Positions 16,871-26,219 of a stretch of DNA of 64,000 bases are shown piece after piece; within the stretch, counting starts at the first letter, position 1; every line of letters starts with the position of its first letter. Below the pieces are notes generated by a model, which saw only the letters and a list, made by a program, of their open reading frames with translations, ran no database searches and was not told the origin of the DNA. The translations under genes were made by a program, and so were the position numbers. The stretch is taken from NCBI RefSeq assembly GCF_900102525.1, contig NZ_FNBZ01000009.1:172885-236884 (forward strand). Direction: 5' to 3'. Source of the DNA: Allobosea robiniae. Lineage in GTDB: Bacteria > Pseudomonadota > Alphaproteobacteria > Rhizobiales > Beijerinckiaceae.

Positions 16871-17914
16871 TCAGGGCCGCCAGCCGGTGTCCTCGACCGG
16901 CGCGTTCTCGCGCTCTTCCACGCGACGGGCTTCCTCGACCACGGCGAAGAGTGCCCTGAGCGCGGCATCGACGCCCTCGCCCGAGGCGGCCGAGAGGATG
17001 ATCGGCATGCGCTTGGCCGCCCGCTTCAGGCGTGCGACCTGCTCCTTGAGCACTTCCGGCGTCAGCGCGTCTACCTTGGAGAGCGCGACGATCTCCGGCT
17101 TGTCGGCCAGCCCCTCGCCATAGGCCTCGAGCTCCTCGCGCACAGTCTTGTAGGCCTTGCCGGCATGCTCGCTGGTGCCTTCGACCAGATGCAGCAGCAC
17201 GCGGCAGCGCTCGATATGGCCGAGGAAGCGGTCGCCGAGGCCATGGCCTTCATGCGCGCCCTCGATCAGGCCGGGGATATCCGCCAACACCATCTCGCGC
17301 CCGTCGACGCGCACGACGCCGAGGCCGGGATGCAGCGTGGTGAAGGGATAATCGGCGATCTTCGGCTTCGCCGCCGTGACGGTGGCGAGGAAGGTCGACT
17401 TGCCGGCATTGGGCAGGCCGACGAGGCCGGCATCGGCGATCAGCTTCAAGCGCAGCCAGACCCAGCGTTCCTCACCCGGCAGGCCGGGATTGGCATGGCG
17501 CGGCGCCTGGTTGGTCGCCGTCTTGAAATAGGCGTTGCCGAAGCCGCCATTGCCGCCCTTGCACAGAACGAAGCGCTGGCCGGGCTCGGTCAGGTCGGCG
17601 ATCTTGGTCTCGCCGTCTTCCTCGAGAATCTCGGTGCCCGGCGGCACCTTCAGCACGATCGCCTGCGAATTCGCGCCATGGCGATCCTTGCCCATGCCGT
17701 GCTCGCCGGTGCGGGCCTTGAAATGCTGCTGGAAGCGGAAGTCGATCAGGGTGTTCAGCCCCTGCACGCATTCGATGACGATGTCGCCGCCGCGCCCGCC
17801 GTCGCCGCCATTGGGCCCGCCGAACTCGATGAACTTTTCGCGGCGGAAGGAGACGCAGCCGGCGCCGCCGTCACCCGCCTTCACATAGATCTTGGCCTGG
17901 TCGAGGAATTTCAT
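16871..17914 (-). CDS. obgE: Obg-family GTPase (CgtA/ObgE)
   Basis: 347 residues, the usual length. The N-terminal glycine-rich Obg domain (MKFLDQAKIYVKAGDGGAG, then FIEFGGPNGGDGGRGGD) is followed by the G domain with P-loop GLPNAGKSTF, switch I PFTTLHPGLGVV, G3 DIPGLIEGAHEGHGLG and G4-like LSKVD. The essential ribosome-associated GTPase acts in 50S assembly and stress response. The C-terminus is short and acidic/basic without the extended C-terminal domain found in some Gram-positives. The neighbours rplU/rpmA, often next to obgE, are not present; a LysR gene lies 45 bp upstream in the same direction. Confidence 0.97.
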   Translation of the reverse strand: MKFLDQAKIYVKAGDGGAGCVSFRREKFIEFGGPNGGDGGRGGDIVIECVQGLNTLIDFRFQQHFKARTGEHGMGKDRHGANSQAIVLKVPPGTEILEEDGETKIADLTEPGQRFVLCKGGNGGFGNAYFKTATNQAPRHANPGLPGEERWVWLRLKLIADAGLVGLPNAGKSTFLATVTAAKPKIADYPFTTLHPGLGVVRVDGREMVLADIPGLIEGAHEGHGLGDRFLGHIERCRVLLHLVEGTSEHAGKAYKTVREELEAYGEGLADKPEIVALSKVDALTPEVLKEQVARLKRAAKRMPIILSAASGEGVDAALRALFAVVEEARRVEERENAPVEDTGWRP

Positions 17915-17958
17915 GCTGTTTCACTAGTGATGAGCGGAGGAAAGGGCAATGGACCGGA

Positions 17959-18825
17959 TCACGCCGCCTGCCGGAAAGCGCTCATCTCCTCGCGCAGGGC
18001 ATCGGCGAAGCGCTGCGCCGCGAGCCCCGGGCGCGGCGCCATGAGCAAGCCGACCGTCAGTTCGAACAGCGGCGGCAGCCCTTCCGCCGCGCCGAGGCGG
18101 CGCAGCGAGGGTGGCACGGCGCTTTCCGTGATCGCGGTGACGCAGAAGCCGCCCTCCACCGCCGAGAGCACGCCTGAGGTATGCGAGCAGGAAAAGACCA
18201 GCCGATACGCCTTGCCGGCGCTGCTCAGCGCCGCGAGGACGCGCGAGCGCGCCCGGCAACCCTCGGAGAACAGGGCGAGCGGCAATGGCTCCTGCAGTTC
18301 CGGGCGATGGCCGCGCGCCGCGACCCAAATCATCGGCTCGCGCCTGAGCACCTCGCCCATCGGCCGGCTCGGATCCTGCGAGACCACCGCGAGATCGAGA
18401 TCGCCGGCCTTGAGCGCGGGCTCGATCCGCTTCGAGAGATCGCAATGCACCTCGAGCTCCACCTTGGGATGCTCCGCCGCGAAGCGCGCGATCAATGGCC
18501 TGAGATAGGCGTCCATATAATCGTCGGGCACGCCGATGCGCAGCCGGCCGGTCGGTGTCTCGCCGGCAAGGTCGGCCAGGGCCTCGCGCTCCACCGCGAG
18601 CAGGCGCCGCGCATGGGCGAGCAGGCGCTCACCGGCATCGGTCGGGGTGACGCCGCGGCGCGAGCGCTCCAGCAGCTTGTGGCCGAGCTGGCTTTCCAGA
18701 TCCTGGATACGCACGGAGATCGCCGACTGCGTCCGGCCGAGCCGGGCGCTGGCCGCAGTGAAGCCACCGGTCTCCGCCACCGCCACCAGCATGCCGAGCG
18801 CGGCGAGGTCGAAATGGGCGGTCAT
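17959..18825 (-). CDS. LysR-family transcriptional regulator
   Basis: 288 residues. The N-terminal winged helix-turn-helix (about 5-65) reads MLVAVAETGGFTAASARLGRTQSAISVRIQDLESQLGHKLLERS, a textbook LysR opening, followed by the periplasmic-binding-like effector domain (GRLRIGVPDDYMDAYLRPLIARF). It is divergent from the EamA transporter with about 165 bp between them, the usual layout for a LysR protein controlling its neighbour. The intergenic stretch is AT-rich near the regulator start (TTAAGAATGGTTAAATCAGAATAA) and would hold the LysR box. The inducer is not predictable. Confidence 0.92.
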   Translation of the reverse strand: MTAHFDLAALGMLVAVAETGGFTAASARLGRTQSAISVRIQDLESQLGHKLLERSRRGVTPTDAGERLLAHARRLLAVEREALADLAGETPTGRLRIGVPDDYMDAYLRPLIARFAAEHPKVELEVHCDLSKRIEPALKAGDLDLAVVSQDPSRPMGEVLRREPMIWVAARGHRPELQEPLPLALFSEGCRARSRVLAALSSAGKAYRLVFSCSHTSGVLSAVEGGFCVTAITESAVPPSLRRLGAAEGLPPLFELTVGLLMAPRPGLAAQRFADALREEMSAFRQAA

Positions 18826-18991
18826 GACGTGCCTCCTTGGGACGCGCGAGATCCATCGGTTTTAAGAATGGTTAAATCAGAATAATCCGTTTTTCCGATC
18901 GATGGAAGCGCACTATATCCTCGGCTGAACGAGGCTGAGCCGGTCGCGCCGTCGCGACCGAAGCTGGCCTCACGATCCATCAGAAGACACC

Positions 18992-19894
18992 ATGTCCGCT
19001 CCCGCGATCCCCGTCCGGCCCGCATCGCCCGCGCTGGCGATGTTCCTCGCGCTGCTTATCGGCGCCACCTGCATCGGCTTTTCCGGCATCTTCGTGCGCC
19101 TTGCCGATGTCGGCCCGGCCGCCGCCGGCTTCTGGCGGATGCTCTTCGCGCTGCCGGTGCTGGTCGCCTGGACGGCGCTGGAGCAGCGCAGGCCTGCGAG
19201 CGAGAAGATCGGCCGCGGCGCCTTTATCGCGGTCGCGTTGGCCGGCCTGACCTTCGGCATCGACGTCACGCTCTACAACGCGGCGCTCGGCCATACCACG
19301 ATCGCCAATGCCTCGCTGCTCGGCAATCTCTCCCCGGTCGGTGTCGTGCTCGGCGGCTGGCTGCTGCTTGGCGACAAGCCCTCGCGACGCATCCTCGGCG
19401 CGCTGATGCTGGCGGTCGCCGGCGCGGTTCTGCTGGTGCTGCCGAAATTCGTCGGCACCGGGCAGGTCACCGGCAATCTCTTCGGTGACGGCCTCGCCTT
19501 CGGTGCCGCCCTGTCCTACGCCGCCTATATCCTGGCGGTGCGCCGCGCCCGTGACGGCGCCGGTGCCGGCTATGTCAGCCTCGTTTCCAGCGCGATCTGC
19601 GCCGTGTTCTGCCTCGTGGCGGCAATTATGCTGGGTGAACAGGTCATTCCGATGAGCCTGCAGGGGTGGCTGGCTGTAGCCGCACTCGGCCTCGTCTCGC
19701 ATGCGCTCGGCCAGGGCCTGATCACGCTCTCGCTCGGCAGCTATGGCGCCGGCGCCGCCTCGCTGGTCATGGTCTGGCCGGCACTGGTCAGCGTTCTCGC
19801 CGCCTGGGCGCTCTTCGGGGAGCAGCCGACGCCGGTCCAGGCCTTCGGCGGCGTCGCCATCCTTGCCGCGGTGCTTCTGGTCCGGCGCGGCTGA
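18992..19894 (+). CDS. DMT-superfamily EamA transporter
   Basis: The product has 300 residues with about ten hydrophobic segments in two EamA repeats. Typical motifs are GFSGIFVRLADVGPAAAGFWRMLFALPVL in the first repeat and the Pro/Gly-rich YNAALGHTTIANASLLGNLSPVGVVLGGWLLLGD at the repeat end. The second repeat closes with SLVMVWPALVSVLAAWALFGEQPTPVQAFGGVAILAAV. It is an inner-membrane metabolite exporter or importer of unknown substrate. The divergent LysR gene is its probable regulator. Its stop is 10 bp from the convergent RibD-like reductase gene. Confidence 0.9.
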   Translation: MSAPAIPVRPASPALAMFLALLIGATCIGFSGIFVRLADVGPAAAGFWRMLFALPVLVAWTALEQRRPASEKIGRGAFIAVALAGLTFGIDVTLYNAALGHTTIANASLLGNLSPVGVVLGGWLLLGDKPSRRILGALMLAVAGAVLLVLPKFVGTGQVTGNLFGDGLAFGAALSYAAYILAVRRARDGAGAGYVSLVSSAICAVFCLVAAIMLGEQVIPMSLQGWLAVAALGLVSHALGQGLITLSLGSYGAGAASLVMVWPALVSVLAAWALFGEQPTPVQAFGGVAILAAVLLVRRG

Positions 19895-19903
19895 ATCGCG
19901 CCG

Positions 19904-20464
19904 TCAGGCTGCGCGCTTGACGCCGTAATGCAGGATCACGGTGCCGTTCTTGAGCGGTCGGGCCGCGATCAGCGCATAGTGGCGCTTCTCCGCGTTCGAC
20001 TTGAACAGGGGCGTGCCCTGCCCGATCGTGACCGGCGCGATCGCGATCATGATCTCGTCGACGAGGCTGGCCGCCAGCAGCGATTCCGTCAGCTCCGCGC
20101 TACCGAAGACATAGATGTCCTTCCCCGGCAGGGCCTTCCGGCGCGTGATCTCCCCGACGATATCCACCGTCACCGTCGTGTTGTTCCAGTCCGAACCGGT
20201 CAGATTGCGTGACGCCACAAGCTTCGGCAGGGCGTTCATGAAGGCCTTGGTCTCGCCCTCCTCTTCCGTCGAAGTCCAATAAGCCTTCATCCCCTCATAG
20301 GTGACGCGGCCGAAGACCAGCAGCCCGGCCTTGCGCCCGAACTCGCTGCTGAGCGCGGCGAGTTCCTCGCCCCAGGCATCCTGGTGGAAGCCGAGATCCC
20401 ACTTCTCCCTGCCCTCGAAGAACCCTTCCAGCGTCATCAGATTCCAGACGATCACCTTGGCCAT
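19904..20464 (-). CDS. Dihydrofolate-reductase-like / RibD C-terminal-domain protein
   Basis: 186 residues from the ATG after GGAGGATGT; a much longer upstream extension runs over the divergent regulator gene and is spurious. The sequence KVIVWNLMTLEGFFEG... FGRVTYEGMKAYW... DIYVFGSAELTESLLAASLVDEIMIAIAPVTIGQGTPLF follows the RibD_C/DHFR-like fold with a NADPH-binding GSAEL loop and a late catalytic-face segment. These stand-alone RibD_C proteins are commonly annotated as dihydrofolate-reductase family and their substrates are mostly unknown. It is divergent from, and likely controlled by, the HxlR regulator. Confidence 0.85.
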   Translation of the reverse strand: MAKVIVWNLMTLEGFFEGREKWDLGFHQDAWGEELAALSSEFGRKAGLLVFGRVTYEGMKAYWTSTEEEGETKAFMNALPKLVASRNLTGSDWNNTTVTVDIVGEITRRKALPGKDIYVFGSAELTESLLAASLVDEIMIAIAPVTIGQGTPLFKSNAEKRHYALIAARPLKNGTVILHYGVKRAA

Positions 20465-20490
20465 CACATCCTCCTGCTGTGCTCGATTAA

Positions 20491-20546
20491 AACCAGTTTC
20501 GATTTGCAACCAGTTGATGGATAGCGAAACCGATCCTATATTGCAA
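20491..20546 (+). promoter_or_regulatory. HxlR promoter with repeated operator-like elements
   Basis: A sigma70-type promoter is visible reading right: -35 TTGATG (20514-20519), 17-bp spacer, -10 TATATT (20537-20542). It overlaps several repeats: AACCAGTT twice (20491-20498 and 20508-20515), TTGCAA twice (20504-20509 and 20541-20546) and the inverted pair GTTTCG / CGAAAC (20496-20501 and 20525-20530). This is consistent with autoregulation by the HxlR protein. The promoter position also argues that the ATG at 20565, not the one at 20517, begins the gene. Confidence 0.55.
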
Positions 20547-20564
20547 GCGGTTTTGGAGACGAGC

Positions 20565-21083
20565 ATGCGCGAGACCGGCCGTTCGGGCTGTCCGATCAAT
20601 TTGACGCTGGAAATCCTGGGCGATCGCTGGAGCCTGATCGTGCTGCGCGACATCATGTTCGGCAACCGCCGGCATTTTCGCGAGATGCTGGCGAAATCGG
20701 ACGAGGGCATCGCCTCGAACATTCTCGCCGACCGCCTGAAGCGCCTCGTCGAGAAGGGCCTGCTCTCGCGCCGCGACGACGCCAGCCACAAGCAGAAGGC
20801 AATCTACAGCCTGACCGAGATGGGCATCGCGCTCGTCCCCGTCTTCGCGGCGATGGGCGAATGGGGTCGAACCTTCTTAGCCGTGACCGAGGAACTCTCG
20901 ATCCGCGCCGAACTCCTGAGCGAAGGCGGCCCGGCCCTCTGGGAGCGCTTCATGCAGGAGCTGAGGCATCTCCATCTCGACGCAGCCCCGCCGGAGCAGT
21001 CGGTGCTCGCCGAGCTGACGCAGGCCTATCGGGATGCGCTGGCGCGGCGTCAGGCGGCCGAGATCTCTGCGACCCCGGCTTGA
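20565..21083 (+). CDS. HxlR-family (MarR-like) transcriptional regulator
   Basis: 172 residues from ATG 20565 with GGAGAC six bases upstream; an in-frame ATG at 20517 lies within the promoter. The HxlR signature is clear: GCPINLTLEILGDRWSLIVLRDIMFGNRRHFREML, then GIASNILADRLKRLVEKGLLSRRDD as the recognition/wing region. HxlR proteins sense aldehydes, quinones or redox state in characterised cases. The early Cys in RSGCPINL is the conserved redox-sensing position of the family. It is divergent from the RibD_C-type reductase and its stop abuts the RND pump gene in convergent orientation. Confidence 0.9.
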   Translation: MRETGRSGCPINLTLEILGDRWSLIVLRDIMFGNRRHFREMLAKSDEGIASNILADRLKRLVEKGLLSRRDDASHKQKAIYSLTEMGIALVPVFAAMGEWGRTFLAVTEELSIRAELLSEGGPALWERFMQELRHLHLDAAPPEQSVLAELTQAYRDALARRQAAEISATPA

Positions 21084-21084
21084 C

Positions 21085-24000
21085 TCACTCCGCCGCCAGC
21101 CTTGGCGTGGCCGGCTTCGACATCGCTTCCGCCGTCGCGATCGCCGGCGCCGCATGCTCCTCGATCGGCTCCCACTGGCTTTCGTCCTCGGCCTTGCCGA
21201 AGAAGCGCCCGAAGAGCCAGCCCGTCGCCCGCGAGAGATCGTCCATCACCATGTAGAAGGACGGCACGAAGACGAGCGAGAGCACGGTCGAGACGATCAG
21301 GCCGCCGATCACCGCGATCGCCATCGGCGCGCGGAACTCGCCGCCATCGCCGACGCCATAGGCCGAGGGCAGCATGCCCGCCGCCATCGCGATGGTGGTC
21401 ATCAGGATCGGCCTCGCGCGCTTGCGGCCGGCCTCGATCAGCGCCGTGAAGCGGTCCTTGCCGCGCCCGACCTCCTCGACCGCGAAATCGACCAGCATGA
21501 TCGCGTTCTTGGTGACGATGCCCATCAGCATCAGCAGGCCGATATAGACCGGCATCGAGACGGCGTTGTTGGTCGCGAGCAGCGCGATCACCACGCCGCC
21601 GAAGGAGAGCGGCAGCGAGAGCAAGATCGTGATCGGCTGGAAGACCGAGCCGAACAGTAGGATCAGCACCGCCAGCACCAGCATCAGGCCGGTCGTCATC
21701 GCGGTGACGAAGCCCTGCACGACCTCGCCCTGGATTTCGGCATCGCCGGTCGCGGCGATCCAGACGCCATCCGGCAGGCCGACCTCCTTGACGATCTCGT
21801 TGAACTTGTCCTGGGCGGTGCCGAGCTCGAAGCCGCGCTTCAGGTCGGCACCGATCTGGGCGCGGCGGACGCGGTCATAGCGGTCGATCGAGCTCGGCCC
21901 CTCGCCGAAGCCGATCTCGGCCACCGCCGTCAGCGGGATCGAGACGCCGGTCGCGTTGGTCACGCGCAACGCCGCGATATTGCGCATGTCGGTGCGGGCG
22001 GCCTCGTCAAGTTGGACACGGATCGGCACCAGCCGGTCGCCCGCATTGAACTTCGCGAGGTTGGGCCCGACATCGCCGATCGTGGCGACGCGCACGGCTT
22101 CCGAGATCGCTTCCGGCGTGACGCCGAGCGTGGCGGCCTCCTCGAGCTTCGGCGTGACGCGCAGTTCCGGCCGGCTCAGCGAGCCCGCCGTCGCGACATT
22201 GAGATAGCCGTCGACCTGGCGCATCCGCGCCTCGATCCTGGCGACGGCAGCGTCGAGCGCCTCGCCGTCCTTCGACAGGATCGAGAAGGCCATCTCGCGC
22301 TCGCCGCGCTCGTTGACATACCAGGCGCGCACGTCCGGCACGCTGGCGAGCTTCTCGGCGATGGTGACCTTGAGCTCCTTCTGGGCGATATCGCGCTCGG
22401 CCTTGGGCTTGAGCAGGATGAAGACGGCGGCCCGGCGCACCTCGCGCTGGCCGGTCGGCGAGGCCCCGCCGAGCACGAAGACGTCGCGCACCTCGGGGAT
22501 GGTCTTCAGCGCATCGACCAGCTTGTCGCTGGTGACGCGGGTATCCTCCAGCGTCGAGCCGGGCGGCAATTCGACCGAGGCGACGACGCGCGAGGTATCC
22601 TCGTCCGGGATGAAGCCGGTCGGCAGCATCTGCGTTGCCTGGATCGAGCCGATAAGGAACATGAAGCCGATCACCAGCGTCGCATAGGCGGTGTTGAACG
22701 GCAGGGTCCGCCAGCGCCCGGTGCCGTCGAGGCGCGGGAAGAACGGCATGCGGCGCTTCTTCAGCGTGCCCTTGAGCAGGCCGACATAGCCGCGCATGAC
22801 GAACCCGTCCCTGGGATCGGCATGATGGACCGGCTTCATCAGATAGGCCGCCATCATCGGCGTGATCAGGCGCGCGACGAGCAAAGAGAACAGCACGGCG
22901 ACCGCCACCGTCAGGCCGAACTGCCGGAAATACTGGCCGGCGACACCGCCCATGAAGGAGACCGGCGCGAAGATCGCGACGATGGTCAGCGTGATCGCGA
23001 TGACCGCGAGCCCGATCTCGTCAGCCGCCTCCATCGCTGCGCGATAGGGCGACTTGCCCATCTTCATGTGCCGGACGATGTTCTCGATCTCGACGATGGC
23101 GTCATCGACCAGGATGCCGGTCACCAGCGTGATGCCGAGCAGGCTGACGAGGTTGAGCGAGAAGCCCATCAGCTCCATCGCCCAGAAGGTGGGAATGGCC
23201 GAGAGCGGCAGCGCTACCGCCGTGATCAGCGTCGCGCGCCAGTTGCGCAGAAACAGGAAGACGACGAGGACGGCAAGCCCCGCACCTTCCAGCAGCGTTT
23301 CCATCGCCGCCTTGTAGTTGCCATGGGTATAGGCGACGGCGTCGTCGATCGGCGTGATCTTGATGTCGGGGAAGCGCTTGTTCAGCTCCTCGACGCGCTG
23401 CGCCACAATGTCCTTGACCGAAAGCTCGCTCGATCCCTTCGAGCGGAACACCGCGAAGGTGACGACCGGGCTCTTGTTGAGGCGGCCGAAGGCGCGCGGC
23501 TCGGAATTCGAATCCTCGACGCGGCCGAGCTCCTTCAGGCGCACCTCGCGCCCGCCCGAGAGCGTGATCTTGGTCTCGGCCAGCTCCGCGACGGTCCGCG
23601 CGCCGGCCAGCGTGCGGATCGCCTGCTCCTGCCCGCCGACCTCGCCGCGCCCGCCGGCCAGGTCGACATTGGTGGCGCGGACCTGGCGGTTGACCTCGCC
23701 AGCGGTGATGCCGAGCGCGAGCAGGCGGTCGGGATCGAGCGAGATACGGATTTCCCGGTCGACGCCGCCATAGCGCTCGACCCGGCCGACGCCCTTCAGC
23801 CCCTGCAATTCGCGCGCGACGACATCGTCGACATGCCAGGAGAGCTGCTCCAGCGTCATGCCGGTCGAGGCTGCGCCATAGGTCAGGATCGACTGCCCCT
23901 CGACATCGATGCGCTGGATGATCGGCTCGTCGATGGTGCGCGGCAGGTCGGCGCGGATCTTGGCGACCGCATCCTTGACGTCGTTGACGGCCCGGTCGGT

Positions 24001-24306
24001 ATTGGTCTCGAGCCGGAACTCGATCAGTGTCAGCACCTGGCCGTCGGTCAGCGTCGAGGTGACATGCTTCACCCCGGTGATGTTGGCGACCGTGTCCTCG
24101 ACGCGCTTGCTGACCTGGCTTTCGAGCTCGGCCGGCGCCGCGCCCGACTGTGTGATGGTGATCGAAACCAGCGGGATGTCGATATTCGGGAAGCGCGTCA
24201 CCGGCAGCTTCGAGAAGGCGAGCAACCCGAGGACGCAGAGCACCACGAAGATCAGGATGGCCGGAACCGGTTTCCGGATCGACCAGGCGGAGAAATTGAC
24301 GTTCAT
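21085..24306 (-). CDS. RND efflux pump inner-membrane transporter (HAE1 / AcrB-like)
   Basis: The product has 1073 residues. The first helix (IRKPVPAILIFVVLCVLGLLAFSKLPVTRFPNIDIPLVSITIT) and large periplasmic loops are typical of RND permeases. The helix-4 proton relay region reads LGITLVTGILVDDAIVEIENIVRHM, with the paired Asp. The second half repeats the pattern (LMLMGIVTKNAIMLVDFAVEEVGRG). It works with the adaptor encoded 12 bp upstream and an outer-membrane channel that is not in the window. Substrates may be drugs, dyes or solvents; the TetR gene upstream suggests inducible expression. Confidence 0.95.
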   Translation of the reverse strand: MNVNFSAWSIRKPVPAILIFVVLCVLGLLAFSKLPVTRFPNIDIPLVSITITQSGAAPAELESQVSKRVEDTVANITGVKHVTSTLTDGQVLTLIEFRLETNTDRAVNDVKDAVAKIRADLPRTIDEPIIQRIDVEGQSILTYGAASTGMTLEQLSWHVDDVVARELQGLKGVGRVERYGGVDREIRISLDPDRLLALGITAGEVNRQVRATNVDLAGGRGEVGGQEQAIRTLAGARTVAELAETKITLSGGREVRLKELGRVEDSNSEPRAFGRLNKSPVVTFAVFRSKGSSELSVKDIVAQRVEELNKRFPDIKITPIDDAVAYTHGNYKAAMETLLEGAGLAVLVVFLFLRNWRATLITAVALPLSAIPTFWAMELMGFSLNLVSLLGITLVTGILVDDAIVEIENIVRHMKMGKSPYRAAMEAADEIGLAVIAITLTIVAIFAPVSFMGGVAGQYFRQFGLTVAVAVLFSLLVARLITPMMAAYLMKPVHHADPRDGFVMRGYVGLLKGTLKKRRMPFFPRLDGTGRWRTLPFNTAYATLVIGFMFLIGSIQATQMLPTGFIPDEDTSRVVASVELPPGSTLEDTRVTSDKLVDALKTIPEVRDVFVLGGASPTGQREVRRAAVFILLKPKAERDIAQKELKVTIAEKLASVPDVRAWYVNERGEREMAFSILSKDGEALDAAVARIEARMRQVDGYLNVATAGSLSRPELRVTPKLEEAATLGVTPEAISEAVRVATIGDVGPNLAKFNAGDRLVPIRVQLDEAARTDMRNIAALRVTNATGVSIPLTAVAEIGFGEGPSSIDRYDRVRRAQIGADLKRGFELGTAQDKFNEIVKEVGLPDGVWIAATGDAEIQGEVVQGFVTAMTTGLMLVLAVLILLFGSVFQPITILLSLPLSFGGVVIALLATNNAVSMPVYIGLLMLMGIVTKNAIMLVDFAVEEVGRGKDRFTALIEAGRKRARPILMTTIAMAAGMLPSAYGVGDGGEFRAPMAIAVIGGLIVSTVLSLVFVPSFYMVMDDLSRATGWLFGRFFGKAEDESQWEPIEEHAAPAIATAEAMSKPATPRLAAE

Positions 24307-24317
24307 GCGCTTGCCCG

Positions 24318-25499
24318 TCAGTTCGTCGCGACCGGCGTGACGATGTCGCCATCGCGCACGAAGGTGCCGGCGCGCGCCACCACGGTCTCGCCCTCGGTGA
24401 TGCCGCTGGCGATCTCGGCGCGGCCATGGCCGACCAGCCCGAGCGTCACCGGCTTGGTCGTGACCTTGCCGTCCTTGACGGACTGAACGGTCGCGCCCGA
24501 CCCGTTATAGGTGATGGCCGAAAGCGGCAGGGTCAGGGCACGCTTGCGGCCGGTCTCGATGATCCCGCGCGCGAACGAACCGATGGCGACCGGCGGATTG
24601 CCGTCGAGCGCGACGAGCACGCGGCCGAGCCGCGACGCCTTGTCGACCTCCGGCGCGATCAACCGGATGCGGCCCGCCAGCGCCTCGCTGGCGCCGGCTG
24701 GCAGAACTGCCACGCCCTGATCGAGCTTGAGCTTGGGGAGCTCGACTTCGGCGACCTGCGCCTCGAGCTCGACCGCGCCGTCGGCGATGATCCGGAACAG
24801 CGGCTCGCTCTGCGGCAGCATGCTCGCCATCGCGCCGAGCCGCGCCGTCCGTCGGCTGACGATGCCGGCGCGCCGCGCCTTGATCTCGGTGCGCTCCAGC
24901 TTGACGGCGATGTCCTTGCCCTGCGCCTGGGCCAGAGCGAGATCGGCACTGGCGATCGCCAGTGCCTGCCGGGCGGAATTCGCGCGTGCCTGACCGGACC
25001 GTGCGGCGGCGGCGCGCTGGTCGAACGTCTCGACGCTGGTATTGCCGCTCTCGCGCAGCGCCTTGGTCCGGTCGAAGGCATTGTTGGCCTGGACGAGATT
25101 GGCGTCGGCCTCGGCGATCTGGGCCTTGGCCTGAGCGATCAGCGCCTCCGCCCGTGCGATCTGGGCGTCGTTTTGCGCCTTCTGGACCTCGAGCGTCGTC
25201 CGGTCCAGCCGCGCGAGGACCTGCCCGCGCGCGACCTTGTCCCCCTCCTGCGCCAGCAGTTCGACGATCGAGAGCCCGTCGACTTCCGGCGCGACCAGGA
25301 TTTCGTCGCGCGCGACGATCGAGCCGGAGACGACCACGCTCTGGACGATCTCGGTGCTCTGCGCCTGCGTCACCGTGACGGAGGGTCCGGCGGCCGCAGC
25401 TGCGGCCTGCCCGGCGGTCTGCGCCTGCAGCGGCAGCGGCGCGGCCAGCAGGACCAGCGCGATCATCGCGTTCAGCGGAACGATCGAACGAAGGGACAT
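24318..25499 (-). CDS. RND efflux periplasmic adaptor (membrane fusion protein)
   Basis: 393 residues from MSLRSIVPLNAMIALVLL, a signal peptide or N-terminal anchor cleaved or retained near LPLQAQT. A barrel-sandwich/lipoyl motif (SIVARDEILVAPEVDGLSIVELLAQEGDKVARGQVLARLD) is followed by a long alpha-helical hairpin rich in Ala, Gln and Leu. The second half of the lipoyl motif (IKARRAGIVSRRTARLGAMAS) and the beta-barrel domain come next. This is the HlyD/AcrA type that bridges the pump to the outer-membrane channel. A longer frame reaching further upstream lacks coding character in the family and is not used. Confidence 0.93.
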   Translation of the reverse strand: MSLRSIVPLNAMIALVLLAAPLPLQAQTAGQAAAAAAGPSVTVTQAQSTEIVQSVVVSGSIVARDEILVAPEVDGLSIVELLAQEGDKVARGQVLARLDRTTLEVQKAQNDAQIARAEALIAQAKAQIAEADANLVQANNAFDRTKALRESGNTSVETFDQRAAAARSGQARANSARQALAIASADLALAQAQGKDIAVKLERTEIKARRAGIVSRRTARLGAMASMLPQSEPLFRIIADGAVELEAQVAEVELPKLKLDQGVAVLPAGASEALAGRIRLIAPEVDKASRLGRVLVALDGNPPVAIGSFARGIIETGRKRALTLPLSAITYNGSGATVQSVKDGKVTTKPVTLGLVGHGRAEIASGITEGETVVARAGTFVRDGDIVTPVATN

Positions 25500-25564
25500 C
25501 GGAAACGATCCTGTTGCGGCCATGCGGCCGGTCGGAAACGGGGCAAGCCTAGCGGGAGCAGAGA

Positions 25565-26203
25565 TCACGGCTGCGTCTCCGTTTCGGGCAGGAGCATCGT
25601 CTGGGAAAGCTGGCGCATGCCGGTGAAGAGCGTGTCGGCGGCAGCAGCGATGTCGAAATTCGGGTCCATCGCGCGCCGGCAGAAGAACCCGTCCGCCATC
25701 ATCGAGATCGCCATCAGGAAGCGGCCCTCGTCGAGCCGTGGCGGCAATTCGCCATTGGCCTTGGCCTCGCGGATCGCCGCGGCAAGCCCCTCGATCACGG
25801 TACCCTCGATATCCGCGCACATCCGCGCCATCCCGGGGTTGCGCGCCGCTTCCGCCCAGATCTGCACGGCAATGACGGCCTTCTCGCGCGGCTGATGCAC
25901 GAGATGCTTGCGGCCGAGCTCCTCAAGCTGGTCGAGCAGCGAGCCGTTCCGCGGACAGAGCTTGCCGAAATCCTCCGCGATCAGGCTGCGGTCGCGCTCG
26001 GTCATCCCCTCGATGATCGCGTCCTTCGACGAGAAATAGCGATAGAGATTGCCCGGGCTCATGCTGGCTTCGGCCGCGACATCCTGCATCGTCGCGGCAT
26101 GGAAACCGGCGCGCGCGAAGACGCGCTCGGCCGCATCGAGGATGCGGATATGGCGCTCCGTCAGGACGGCAACGGGCTGCGATGCGGAAACCAGGGGCGG
26201 CAT
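25565..26203 (-). CDS. TetR-family repressor of the RND pump
   Basis: 212 residues from MPPLVSASQPVAVLTE. The helix-turn-helix (about 18-65) reads RILDAAERVFARAGFHAATMQDVAAEASMSPGNLYRYFSSKDAIIEGM, a classical TetR N-terminus. The ligand domain is variable (AVIAVQIWAEAARNPGMARM). It is first in the pump cluster, 65 bp ahead of the adaptor start, so it probably represses its own operon. The upstream frame could be extended by 13 codons, but that would place the start within a palindromic operator, so the internal ATG is preferred. Confidence 0.92.
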   Translation of the reverse strand: MPPLVSASQPVAVLTERHIRILDAAERVFARAGFHAATMQDVAAEASMSPGNLYRYFSSKDAIIEGMTERDRSLIAEDFGKLCPRNGSLLDQLEELGRKHLVHQPREKAVIAVQIWAEAARNPGMARMCADIEGTVIEGLAAAIREAKANGELPPRLDEGRFLMAISMMADGFFCRRAMDPNFDIAAAADTLFTGMRQLSQTMLLPETETQP

Positions 26204-26219
26204 CAGGACTCGGCATGAA

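Noticed and set aside
22012..24486. Very long open frame of more than 800 codons on the strand opposite the RND pump gene
   Set aside because: It follows the GC-rich third-position pattern of the real gene, is rich in Arg, Asp, His and Gln without domains, and the RND protein on the other strand is complete.
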